A DNA stretch of 64,000 nt, from NCBI GenBank assembly GCA_964423745.1, contig CAYRGG010000004.1, positions 52,052-116,051 on the forward strand. Reading direction: 5' to 3'. Every line of letters starts with the position of its first letter. The first letter of the stretch is position 1. Source of the stretch: CAYRGG01 sp964423745 (lineage in GTDB: Bacteria; Pseudomonadota; Gammaproteobacteria; Competibacterales; Competibacteraceae). Under the pieces are notes generated by a model that was given only the letters and a program-made list of their open reading frames with translations, had not been told where the DNA came from and ran no database searches. Below are positions 18,586-26,690 of the stretch, one piece after another. The position numbers and the translations under genes were made by a program.

Positions 18586-18822
18586 ATGAGCAAACGAATA
18601 AATGTCATGATTGATGAAGACACCTGGGAGCTGCTGCAAAAGGTTCCGTCGGGTGAGCGTAGCCAAACCATTAATAATGCCCTTCGTTTATGGGCGAAGC
18701 GGCGCCGACGGCAGGATGCTATTGTAGAAATGAAGACACGACATGGCGAACTTGCCAACGTGAGTACAGCCGAGATTGTCAAGTGGGCACGTGAAGACCG
18801 GGAGCAAAACCATTCGTGTTAG
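18586..18822 (+). CDS. Ribbon-helix-helix antitoxin (VapB/CopG-like)
   Basis: A 78-residue protein. 'KRINVMIDEDTWELLQKVPSGERSQTINNALRLWAKRRRRQ' is a ribbon-helix-helix DNA-binding domain; the acidic C-terminal 'AEIVKWAREDRE' would wrap a toxin. The ATG at 18586 follows ACGAGAA; the open frame starts at 18547 but that start lacks a site. Its stop overlaps a GTG that begins a truncated PIN-type toxin frame, so it is an antitoxin left without a functional partner. Confidence 0.72.
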   Translation: MSKRINVMIDEDTWELLQKVPSGERSQTINNALRLWAKRRRRQDAIVEMKTRHGELANVSTAEIVKWAREDREQNHSC

Positions 18823-18935
18823 CGCCCTTGGTTGTACCTGACGCTTCTATTTTTATATCATCATATTTTTACATCTGCCAAAAACCTAATAGAACCAATA
18901 CCACTCAGAATGCCCAGCCATCACTTTTCGCATAG
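18816..18935 (+). pseudogene. Truncated PIN-domain toxin (vapC remnant)
   Basis: A GTG at 18816 overlaps the antitoxin stop, the usual vapBC junction. The frame begins 'LAPLVVPDASIFI', which matches the first beta strand and first catalytic Asp of PIN-domain toxins. Similarity ends after roughly 14 codons. The frame then runs into the tail of the PIG-L gene, which lies on the other strand, and stops at 18935. The toxin has lost about 120 residues. Confidence 0.55.
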
Positions 18936-19683
18936 CTAGCTCGCCTCCATACTGAAACGACAACTGGGTTTGATAAGAAGCGATAGCATCAAGACCCACA
19001 ACACTAAACCACTCCTCAGTTTCCCCCATGACTTGAAGCCGTTTCACGCCTTCCATGGACAAGGGTGGGTCCGTGTGGGGATGGTGAATGATATAAGGCG
19101 TATCACGATAATGGATCACGTCATGATGCAAACCAAGGTGCTGCGTCGCCTCCAGCACCTTTAGATGATCAATATGATTTCCATAACCCGATGGAAGAAC
19201 CACTGTGGCTGGCTGCAAATCATCAATCCATGCGTCAACCAATAATTTAGCAGGTGATAAAATCTCATCACTGTCAATACCACCCTTAAATAGCATATCT
19301 GCACTGTTATAGCCCCGGTGCGGGGCTTCGGGAAGATTGCCATGGCGAATCTCAATGGTATACCGAGGCGCTAACCCCTGATTGAGGGTTTCAACAAAGC
19401 GAGTATCTTCCTCCCGGCGCAGTTGCATATAGTCCACGGTTGCTGCCAACCCCTTTGCCGTCTGACACACCAGGGCAAAACCTTTGGGGTGGGGGACAGA
19501 CTGGGTAAACACCGTGGCGACCACACATCGCCATCCCAACATGGCCATAAAGCCCAACAGCCGTGTACAGGAAAAAGCCACATCATCGAGATGGGGTGAA
19601 ATAAATAGCGCGGTTGGCACAGCGGTGAAGACGACGTCAAAGCAAGTGCGGTGTGGTACGAAATCGACAACGATGGTCGGCAT
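18886..19683 (-). CDS. PIG-L family N-acetylglucosaminyl deacetylase-like protein
   Basis: About 265 residues. 'ALFISPHLDDVAFSC' near residues 26-40 is the metal-binding motif of the PIG-L/LmbE fold (usually AHPDD), and 'HIDHLKVLEATQHLGLHHDVIHY' supplies the third zinc His. Family members (MshB, BshB, PIG-L) remove an acetyl group from GlcNAc attached to an inositol, malate or lipid. This is the last gene of the seven-gene operon. From ATG 19683 it overlaps the end of the glycosyltransferase gene by 47 bases; a GTG at 19620 is a possible alternative start without overlap. A neighbouring GT4 enzyme is the usual partner in mycothiol and bacillithiol synthesis. Confidence 0.8.
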   Translation of the reverse strand: MPTIVVDFVPHRTCFDVVFTAVPTALFISPHLDDVAFSCTRLLGFMAMLGWRCVVATVFTQSVPHPKGFALVCQTAKGLAATVDYMQLRREEDTRFVETLNQGLAPRYTIEIRHGNLPEAPHRGYNSADMLFKGGIDSDEILSPAKLLVDAWIDDLQPATVVLPSGYGNHIDHLKVLEATQHLGLHHDVIHYRDTPYIIHHPHTDPPLSMEGVKRLQVMGETEEWFSVVGLDAIASYQTQLSFQYGGELAMRKVMAGHSEWYWFY

Positions 19684-20908
19684 TAGCAACGGTGACTAAA
19701 CGCGGGTCATAGATGTCCGTCCATTGATCAGAAACCACACTGCCCAGCAAGTCTTTATAAGTATCGATAATCAAATCTGCCACCACCGGCCAGCTGTATT
19801 TTTCCTGTACGTCCCTAAGTCCCTGGAGGGCCAGGGATTGTCGTAGTGGCGTATTATCAAGTAAGCGTAACATGGCATCCTGTAACGCCGAGACTGACTC
19901 AATGGGTACCAATAACCCGTTCTGACCCTGCTCGATGCAGTCCACAACACCGATGGTATCCGTGCTGATTACTGGTAAACCACTGGCCATAGCCTCTAGA
20001 ATGGTGTTGCTAAATCCTTCGCTGTAGGTGGGTGATACAAATATATTGCCACGATGATAAACGCTGGGTGCAGTCGCGTAATCGGTGTACCCTAAAAATT
20101 CGATTACCGGGGATAGGCCAGCAGCGTTTACGTATTGCTGGGCTTGTGCCAAATCTGGACCGATCCCGGAAATGACCAGCTTGGCATCGGGTCTGATTTT
20201 ATGCACACCTGCCATGGCGTCGATCAATTCCAATAAGCCTTTTCTAACGTCCACTCGACCATGATAGATAAAACACGGCGGATCGCTAAGATCACCTAGA
20301 TCGCGGCTCGGCTTAGGCTTAAAACGCTGGATATCCGTTGCCCCTGGCACGATGGTAAACCGTTCAAGGGGTACATCATGGTTGTGCTGGACTTCCTGGG
20401 CAAAACTGCGACTGCCGATCAACAGCTTGCCCGCATAGCGCAACACCGCCTGCATGGCATCGCGATGGGTGGCGCAACACAGACCCACCCAATGACCATC
20501 GCCACCTTGAATGGAAACCATATTGGGCACCCCTAAGCGTCGCGAGGCTTCTAGGGCCGCCATGCCGGTGGGATAGCCATACTGGGCATGGATAATATCG
20601 AATGGCGTCTGTTGGTGCGCCTCAACCACCGCATTCACCATACTTTGGATATCCGCCTCGAAGTCGGCGGGACGCCCCAATGACACGGCCTGCTCGCCGG
20701 TGCTCTCGAGACCAATTACACGCACACCTGCCACCGGCGGGGGAGGCCCACCCCCATAAATGGCCGCACCCTGAGTGTCGCCACGAAACTGCGAAATCAT
20801 TGTGACATCGTGGCCCTTGTCCACCAACTGCCTGAGCAGATTTAGGGCGTAAACACTCATGCCACTGATGGCGGGGAAGAAACGCCGGGAAATAAAACAA
20901 ATCCGCAT
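19637..20908 (-). CDS. GT4-family glycosyltransferase
   Basis: A 423-residue GT-B enzyme. The N-terminal acceptor domain begins 'CFISRRFFPAISGMSVYALNLLRQL'; 'FDIIHAQYGYPTGMAAL' and 'GRVDVRKGLLELIDAM' follow, and the donor-site E-x7-E motif is in 'EGFSNTILEAMASGLPVIS'. It would transfer a nucleotide-sugar-derived sugar with retention. It lies 23 bases downstream of the YcaO gene and is coupled to the PIG-L deacetylase gene, an arrangement that recalls MshA/MshB and BshA/BshB. The acceptor is unknown. Confidence 0.85.
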   Translation of the reverse strand: MRICFISRRFFPAISGMSVYALNLLRQLVDKGHDVTMISQFRGDTQGAAIYGGGPPPPVAGVRVIGLESTGEQAVSLGRPADFEADIQSMVNAVVEAHQQTPFDIIHAQYGYPTGMAALEASRRLGVPNMVSIQGGDGHWVGLCCATHRDAMQAVLRYAGKLLIGSRSFAQEVQHNHDVPLERFTIVPGATDIQRFKPKPSRDLGDLSDPPCFIYHGRVDVRKGLLELIDAMAGVHKIRPDAKLVISGIGPDLAQAQQYVNAAGLSPVIEFLGYTDYATAPSVYHRGNIFVSPTYSEGFSNTILEAMASGLPVISTDTIGVVDCIEQGQNGLLVPIESVSALQDAMLRLLDNTPLRQSLALQGLRDVQEKYSWPVVADLIIDTYKDLLGSVVSDQWTDIYDPRLVTVANADHRCRFRTTPHLL

Positions 20909-20931
20909 TGTCCATGTCGTCCAAAAAAAGG

Positions 20932-22524
20932 TTAATTGATACCCGATACAAAGGGTTGATTTTTTTTCATTAAAGCTCGTTGAGCGGCATGACTATGGGG
21001 TTCGCGGTAAAGAGGATAGAGAGGGCCGACGATAGCGTCGATACGGGTCCGGTCCAGCCAAGCGGGGCCACCCACCATTTCGGTTTGTGCTTCTGTCATG
21101 GCAATGGCCAACGCCCCTGGGTTAGGTTGATTGCCCACCCGTACAAAATCTAAACCCTCCTGCAAGGCTCGCTGCACACCGCGATAACCCATGCGGCCGT
21201 AGGACATGGTTTCGCATTCCAGTCCCGGCACAATGGCGCGGACCGCGTGTACCCCCTGGTCCTTTGCCGTATTGTCGGCGAAATCTACAAACAAGATGTC
21301 CAGTTCAGCTTTGCCGAGACGCTCCTGGAGGACATCAAGACGGGCTAGCGGATCATCGGCAACGGGCTCGCTGGGTAACGTAGATAGGGCAACGGTTGAT
21401 TGTTGAGAAAAAACCGTGCTGTCTAATTGTTTGGCTAATTGGGTGCTGGTTTTCTGAAGCCACTCACACATACTTTGCAGCGCACGGGGTTCTTCGGCAC
21501 TCAGATCCAAATGCTGCATATAATCGTCCATATAAACAGAGCCTGTAACCTTCTCGACGATTTGGTCAAGAGGTCCATGCATAAACGTCTTCCGCGCCCG
21601 TGCCGCAAAGTATTCCAACAGCGCTTTACGGATCGCTGCTTCCCGGGCCGGATGGGAGGCTTCACCGCAGGCGGTAGTTTGCAATGCAAACCAGGGATCT
21701 TCCTCAACATTTTTCCCTACGACGTAGACATTCACAAAACCAAATTCCGTGGTGGCTAGTTTTGGTATCACGCGAATACCTGACTGTTCCGCTAGAGTTA
21801 ACAGGTCTTTAAGTCCAGCATCCTGAATCTCATCCAGTTCAATGACAATACCCCGATCCATGGCGCGAAAGGCTATTCCGTTGCCATCCCGCTGCAGGAG
21901 TTCCATCACCGCGTGACTGATGGCCTGTTCCTGACTGCATCCGGCGCCTAAGCCGTTGGTAATGGGTGTAATCAAAGGATTCTCATGGCGCAGTTGTTGG
22001 CCACTATTAGCGACAAATTCCCGCGGCACCCAAACTTCCCGTTGCTCGCTCAGGGTCAGGGCAGGCACCCAATCCAGGGGTTGGGTTAAGGGATCGGGGG
22101 TACCGGCTTCTAAACATAAGCTGCGTGGGTCCACCACATGCTCGCGGCCTTTCTGGTTGACTAATTGCTGATAACTCTTTCTCTCAATCGAGGGTAAACG
22201 CGCCATGGCCGCGTGGTTCATGGCGGTTTCAATCAACTCGCCAAAGGCCCCACACAACGCCTCCACTTGGCTAGCCCCGTAACCGATACCATCGTTCATA
22301 TAGCCGTCTTCGCTACGATAACTCACCGCCCAAACCGGTATACCCGTTTTATCTAGAGGCGTCAGGGAAAACCCGCGAAAGGCACCCGGCGGCACGGCGG
22401 ATCGGTATGCCTGCAAGGCTTGCAGACGTTGCTGTTCACGGCGGTCTGCAGGGTTTATGGCAAGCTCTAAGGCTTGACCAAACGGCATGGATAAACGAGT
22501 TAGTTTAATGGAATTGGTGGACAT
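20932..22524 (-). CDS. YcaO-domain protein
   Basis: A 530-residue protein with the three ATP/Mg2+-binding helices of YcaO enzymes: 'SQVEALCGAFGELIE' near 85-99, 'QEQAISHAVMELLQRDG' near 198-214 and 'SHPAREAAIRKALLEYF' near 290-306. The C-terminal half has the typical 'VHAVRAIVPGLECETM'. YcaO enzymes use ATP to phosphorylate an amide backbone, forming azolines, amidines or thioamides in peptides; others thiolate ribosomal protein S12 or act in methyl-CoM reductase maturation. No azoline dehydrogenase, E1-like partner or precursor peptide is seen nearby. The C-terminus lacks the proline-rich tail of cyclodehydratases. Its substrate here is unknown. Confidence 0.88.
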   Translation of the reverse strand: MSTNSIKLTRLSMPFGQALELAINPADRREQQRLQALQAYRSAVPPGAFRGFSLTPLDKTGIPVWAVSYRSEDGYMNDGIGYGASQVEALCGAFGELIETAMNHAAMARLPSIERKSYQQLVNQKGREHVVDPRSLCLEAGTPDPLTQPLDWVPALTLSEQREVWVPREFVANSGQQLRHENPLITPITNGLGAGCSQEQAISHAVMELLQRDGNGIAFRAMDRGIVIELDEIQDAGLKDLLTLAEQSGIRVIPKLATTEFGFVNVYVVGKNVEEDPWFALQTTACGEASHPAREAAIRKALLEYFAARARKTFMHGPLDQIVEKVTGSVYMDDYMQHLDLSAEEPRALQSMCEWLQKTSTQLAKQLDSTVFSQQSTVALSTLPSEPVADDPLARLDVLQERLGKAELDILFVDFADNTAKDQGVHAVRAIVPGLECETMSYGRMGYRGVQRALQEGLDFVRVGNQPNPGALAIAMTEAQTEMVGGPAWLDRTRIDAIVGPLYPLYREPHSHAAQRALMKKNQPFVSGIN

Positions 22525-22525
22525 A

Positions 22526-23356
22526 TTAACTTAACTCACTCAACGAAATTGGCTTGGTATGGGGCGCACCCCGCAGCAGTTGTTCAAACAACCCCAGACA
22601 ATGGGTTTGGGTGATGCCCTCGGCATAGTCAAAGGGCGTCAGCACCCGGTAGAAATCCAGTTGGCTAAAAACCCGTTGATAGTGGCGCAGCTCATCGTGG
22701 GACAAGGGGATGTCGTAGTGGAAGCCTTTGTGGCAGGACAGCGCTGTGGGTTTCCCATCGCTATACTCGACTTTAAGAGCGTCACCGCAGAACACAGCGC
22801 CCAGGTTTTCGTCATAGAGAAGACTCTGGCCCTCATAATGGCCACCCAGATGGCGCAGAGAAACGCCAGGGGCAAAACGGTGGTAGTCATCCGCCGGCCA
22901 GGTCACCCGAAATGCTTTCGTAAACTGTAGCGCATCCCGGTGCAGAATGACGGTAGGCTGAAAGCGCTCCTGCAGTTGCCACAACGCGCCAAAACCGTGG
23001 GGATGGGAAGCGCCTAAGATGGCGATACCCCCCAAACGGTCGATCTCCGCCAGGGCTTCCTCGGTATAGACAGGCGCTGCTTCAAAGGCGATATTGCCTT
23101 CCTCGCGGAGGATCAGCCAACCGGCGCCGTTCAGTCCAAACGGGGGCGAGCAGTGAAAACCGAGGATACCTGGACACACCGTTCCCCAGGACGTCTGCAC
23201 AGCGCTTTGCACCTGCTCAAAGGAACGAAAATCCCAGCCGTCATCCGGCAGTGCGTTACGCACATCGGTACACACGGGACAGGTTAGGGGGGATTGGTCG
23301 GCAAACCAAGGTTGCCAATAGCCACAGTTGCAACAGGCATATTTTATGAGAGGCAT
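22526..23356 (-). CDS. Metallo-beta-lactamase-fold protein with N-terminal zinc ribbon
   Basis: A 276-residue protein. Residues 8-29 carry two CxxC pairs (C8/C11 and C26/C29), a rubredoxin- or zinc-ribbon-like knuckle. The rest resembles the MBL fold: 'LGASHPHGFGAL' stands where HxHxDH normally is (two His kept, DH lost), 'LGGHYEGQSLLY' gives a third His and 'AVFCGDAL' the bridging Asp. The usual last His is replaced in 'TPFDYAEG'. It may bind one metal or be a binding subunit. The ATG lies inside the end of the preceding gene (13-base overlap) and the stop is 2 bases before the YcaO start. Confidence 0.68.
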   Translation of the reverse strand: MPLIKYACCNCGYWQPWFADQSPLTCPVCTDVRNALPDDGWDFRSFEQVQSAVQTSWGTVCPGILGFHCSPPFGLNGAGWLILREEGNIAFEAAPVYTEEALAEIDRLGGIAILGASHPHGFGALWQLQERFQPTVILHRDALQFTKAFRVTWPADDYHRFAPGVSLRHLGGHYEGQSLLYDENLGAVFCGDALKVEYSDGKPTALSCHKGFHYDIPLSHDELRHYQRVFSQLDFYRVLTPFDYAEGITQTHCLGLFEQLLRGAPHTKPISLSELS

Positions 23357-25695
23357 GGGGTATCTCCACGACCCAGGGCTGAGGCCAAATGGATATAGGC
23401 TTCCTGTAGGGCATTGAGAAAAAGGCTATGGGTATATAATTCTTTTTGCGGACTATTCCAAGCCTGGCGACGCTGTAAAAGCACATCGCCAAAAGACGCT
23501 ATCTGGTTATGAAAGGGAGTAACACCTTCATCAGCAAAGGAAATTATTTCTCGCCGTCCCTGTTCATCCACCAGTGCTAATGTTCCACCGGCGGTCTGCC
23601 CCATGGTATTGGTGGCTTGTAACAGGCCGCGGCTACCGATAATCTCCAGACGCCGCCGCGGCAGGGCATCGGGGCAGGCGTAAGAAAGATGCAATGAGGC
23701 GAGGATGCCAGAGCGCGTCTGCACCAGCACCACGCCACCGTCATCGCAGCGGTCGTAATCGTGTACCCGCCGTTGCAGTCTCACGTTGATCCAGTCCACC
23801 TGATCGCCGGTTAAAAATTCCACTAGATCAATACCGTGAGCAGCCAAGTCGATGGTGGCGCCACCGCCGCTACGACCAAAATCAACCCGCCAATTATCCT
23901 GAGAAATGTGATCCGGCGACCAGGTGCGGGGCAACCAACAGGCATAGTGAATGCGTAACTGGGTGACTTTGCCGATACGGCCACGCTGGATGAGATCCCG
24001 CAAGGTGATGTGAGCGGGATGGTGGCGTTGATCCAACGCTGTGGCATAGTGAATGTGATTGTTTTCCACCGCCGCTATCAATGCTTTTGCCTCTGCTACC
24101 GTGGTGGTCATGGGTTTTTCACACAACACATGCTTCTTTAAACTGGCTAACTTGGCAACCACAGCAGCGTGGGTATGGTTGGGTGTCGCCACATAGACCG
24201 CATCCACATTGGCAAGGGTCTCCTGGGTGATGGCATCGTCTAAAACCAGCGTTTCTCGAACCGCGGCAGGTAATTTTTCACGGAGCTTTGTGATGGCGCG
24301 GGTATCCGCGTCGATGCAGGTTGTCAAGAACCCATTGCGAGCGTCTAGTATGGCTGGTATCCCGTAATCTCGAGCCACCCAACCGCACCCCACCACCGCC
24401 CAGCGAACTCTATCCTTAGCATCAGCATTGACGTTTACATTTATAGCGTCTCTGGCTTCAGTAGGGATGACATAATCCGCAGGTAACTCAATGCGTCGTC
24501 GGCGACGTTCAGACGCGGTCAGCTGCGCCAAATTTGATGTACAGAGATAATCAGTACTTCGATACTCGTTAGCCAGTGCTGCTGAGGGCCATGACACATG
24601 CACCCTGTCACCGGTAAAAACCAGGGCCGGATTGGGTCTATACGCCCCCTTCAACACCTGGACATCGGTTGCGCAGGGCTGTCCATTACCTAGACATACG
24701 GAAATGGCTGCACTCTGCTGCAAGCCACTAAAATCAGCCTGGAAGGGGGCTGGTTGCCGCTGCATAGCGGCCCTTGCCAAGGCGTCATCATCGACAACGA
24801 CCCAGGGCCTTTCAGAAAATTCACAAAACAAAGACCCATAATCTGCAATGGATTGCGGATGCCCCACAGGATGAGGATCCCGATCGGTGTGTACATGACC
24901 TAATAAAACCACGCCCGTAGATCCAGCAAGCTGGGTGGCTTTTTTTAGCACTGTTCGCTTATCCTGAAAGAAATAAAAGACATCATGGCACATGACTGCC
25001 GTTGACAGGGACTGGTTTGGTTTCAGTGGCAGGGCGTCACGGCAAATATCACAACAGAGCAACGGTGCATTGGGCAAATAGCTATAGCGTGCCAACCAGA
25101 GTTTGCTAAACACGGTATCGATACCCATGACGGGAATATCTAGACGCCGTTGCAGCCAACCGGCCAGTTGACCAATACCGCAGCCTAAGTCGATGAGGGC
25201 GTCACAATGACCGGCGCTTTGGGCAAACAGTTCCAGGCCACTGATAAAGGTAGGTGTAAAGGGGCGCACGGCGAAATAATCCGCAACCGGCCCGAAGTTA
25301 AGCCGACGCATCTGTAAGTAAAGGGATTCACCCAATAATTGGTCCGTAGCAGCCAGCGACGCAATGACTGCATCCAGCTGGGAAATCAGAGCCGGTGGTT
25401 GCCCATCGAAGTCATCTCGATCATTAAGGAGTAGCCGCAATGCGCCCACACGATCTGCCTGTTGCACTTCGCGACACACCGCTTTGCAAAGTTCCTGTCT
25501 ACCGGTGCGCAACATAGGAATAGCATCCACCACAGGCCAGGTGTGTGTCTGGCCTATCAATAGACCTAGCTCTTCCTCGCCATAATCCAGTGGCTCAAAA
25601 CGTAATTTGGAACCATCCAGAGGATCCCAGAGATCCTGCAGTAGCGACGGGGTATCCCATTCAGCCCTCGACGGTGTATTGATTAACACATTCAA
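23344..25695 (-). CDS. Fusion: Trm112-like + methyltransferase + Gfo/Idh/MocA oxidoreductase
   Basis: A 783-residue fusion. Residues ~15-70 look like a Trm112-type domain ('DPLDGSKLRFEPLD', ending 'WPVVDAIPMLR'). Residues ~150-290 form a class I methyltransferase with SAM motif 'LIDLGCGIGQLAGWL' and 'MGIDTVFSKLWLAR'. Residues ~425-770 form a Gfo/Idh/MocA NAD(P)-dependent dehydrogenase: 'WAVVGCGWVARDYGIPAIL', 'VDAVYVATPNHTHAA', 'KHVLCEKPMTTT' (catalytic Lys of EKP) and 'GGGATIDLAAHGIDLVEFL'. It could oxidise a cyclitol or sugar hydroxyl and methylate the product. Both boundaries overlap neighbouring genes (4 and 13 bases). I know no characterised enzyme of this architecture. Confidence 0.82.
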   Translation of the reverse strand: MNVLINTPSRAEWDTPSLLQDLWDPLDGSKLRFEPLDYGEEELGLLIGQTHTWPVVDAIPMLRTGRQELCKAVCREVQQADRVGALRLLLNDRDDFDGQPPALISQLDAVIASLAATDQLLGESLYLQMRRLNFGPVADYFAVRPFTPTFISGLELFAQSAGHCDALIDLGCGIGQLAGWLQRRLDIPVMGIDTVFSKLWLARYSYLPNAPLLCCDICRDALPLKPNQSLSTAVMCHDVFYFFQDKRTVLKKATQLAGSTGVVLLGHVHTDRDPHPVGHPQSIADYGSLFCEFSERPWVVVDDDALARAAMQRQPAPFQADFSGLQQSAAISVCLGNGQPCATDVQVLKGAYRPNPALVFTGDRVHVSWPSAALANEYRSTDYLCTSNLAQLTASERRRRRIELPADYVIPTEARDAINVNVNADAKDRVRWAVVGCGWVARDYGIPAILDARNGFLTTCIDADTRAITKLREKLPAAVRETLVLDDAITQETLANVDAVYVATPNHTHAAVVAKLASLKKHVLCEKPMTTTVAEAKALIAAVENNHIHYATALDQRHHPAHITLRDLIQRGRIGKVTQLRIHYACWLPRTWSPDHISQDNWRVDFGRSGGGATIDLAAHGIDLVEFLTGDQVDWINVRLQRRVHDYDRCDDGGVVLVQTRSGILASLHLSYACPDALPRRRLEIIGSRGLLQATNTMGQTAGGTLALVDEQGRREIISFADEGVTPFHNQIASFGDVLLQRRQAWNSPQKELYTHSLFLNALQEAYIHLASALGRGDTPCLS

Positions 25696-26690
25696 TCCAT
25701 CACTCCCAGGGACTGGAGCACAGCGTTCTGAAAAGCTTGCAAGGGACCTTCATGGACTAAGTCTAATGCCTGTTGTACCCGTTTAGCATCGAAGCTCGCC
25801 ATCTGTTCGTGAAAGCGGGTTTGCAAAACCCGATCGATGGCGTCGGCTGCATTGACAACCCGGGCCACCGGCGTTTCAAGATGGGTCATGGTGGCAACCG
25901 CTTGCTCTGCCAGTTCTCGTAAAGGTGGCGACAGATGGGCGAAAGCCTGTTCCCGAGCCGCGTTGATAACAGTCTCAAGACTTTCACCCAATAAAACCTC
26001 TCCCGCAAAACCGGCATCCGGCATGTAGGCGTTGTGGAGGTGGTGAAGTAAAGCAACTACAAAGGCTTGGCCCGGATCCGCCTCAAAGTAGTCGGCCAGG
26101 GCAACGGCAGTGACCGCCGTCAAGTAGCAGTGCTCGGCCTGGGATTCTTGCGGGACCACTAACACACGCGGCTTATGGGGGGCTGTGGCCCCTGCCCGGG
26201 GTTCGGCGCAGAGTCGTTTGATCAATGTATCCAGGGGTTGATTCCCTGAGAGCATCTCCTCGGATAAATCTTCTGTCTCCACCATCTCATGGAAAGCGGG
26301 TTCAGGCATAGCCCCGTGCCAAGCGCTTTTATGTTCGTTAAAGGCCGCTTGGCAAATTTCCCGAACCTGCCCAGTGGAAACACCCAGACGTCGTAAAACG
26401 GTGGGTCCCATCGCGCCAAGCCGGGTGGTGACCACAGCTAATAACGTTTCGTCCATGGCAAGTTTGGAAAAGCCATGAAGAGAATGTGTACCTTCAAGTT
26501 TTTGGGTGAGTCGATGCATCACCTGGCGATAGCGATAAGCCGCAAATGTGCCGACAAACTCCGCGGACCTGATCCTTTTCAAGTCCTGGAGTTCTTCCAG
26601 TAGCGGCAGAGCTTGTTTTAGTTGAGGCGTTAAATTTGCATATCCCTTCTCGGAACCGAGAGGATGAAGTTGATACCCATCGACACTCAT
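25692..26690 (-). CDS. HD-domain-like protein with altered metal motif
   Basis: A 332-residue helical protein. Residues 185-290 resemble an HD phosphohydrolase domain: H187 ('QAEHCYLTAV'), then 'ALLHHLHNAY' at 214-223 where 'LLHDIGK' would be expected, and 'NAADAIDRVL' near 280-289 giving the final Asp. The Asp of the HD pair is thus replaced by His. The N-terminal ~150 residues are helical with no recognised domain. The gene overlaps its upstream and downstream neighbours by 4 bases each, so it is translationally coupled in the operon. A phosphatase acting on a sugar or cyclitol phosphate is one possibility; the evidence is weak. Confidence 0.5.
   Translation of the reverse strand: MSVDGYQLHPLGSEKGYANLTPQLKQALPLLEELQDLKRIRSAEFVGTFAAYRYRQVMHRLTQKLEGTHSLHGFSKLAMDETLLAVVTTRLGAMGPTVLRRLGVSTGQVREICQAAFNEHKSAWHGAMPEPAFHEMVETEDLSEEMLSGNQPLDTLIKRLCAEPRAGATAPHKPRVLVVPQESQAEHCYLTAVTAVALADYFEADPGQAFVVALLHHLHNAYMPDAGFAGEVLLGESLETVINAAREQAFAHLSPPLRELAEQAVATMTHLETPVARVVNAADAIDRVLQTRFHEQMASFDAKRVQQALDLVHEGPLQAFQNAVLQSLGVMD

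Noticed and set aside
18886..20908. Calling the GT4/PIG-L pair a bacillithiol pathway
   Set aside because: No BshC-like cysteine ligase is nearby and the other operon genes have no place in that pathway.
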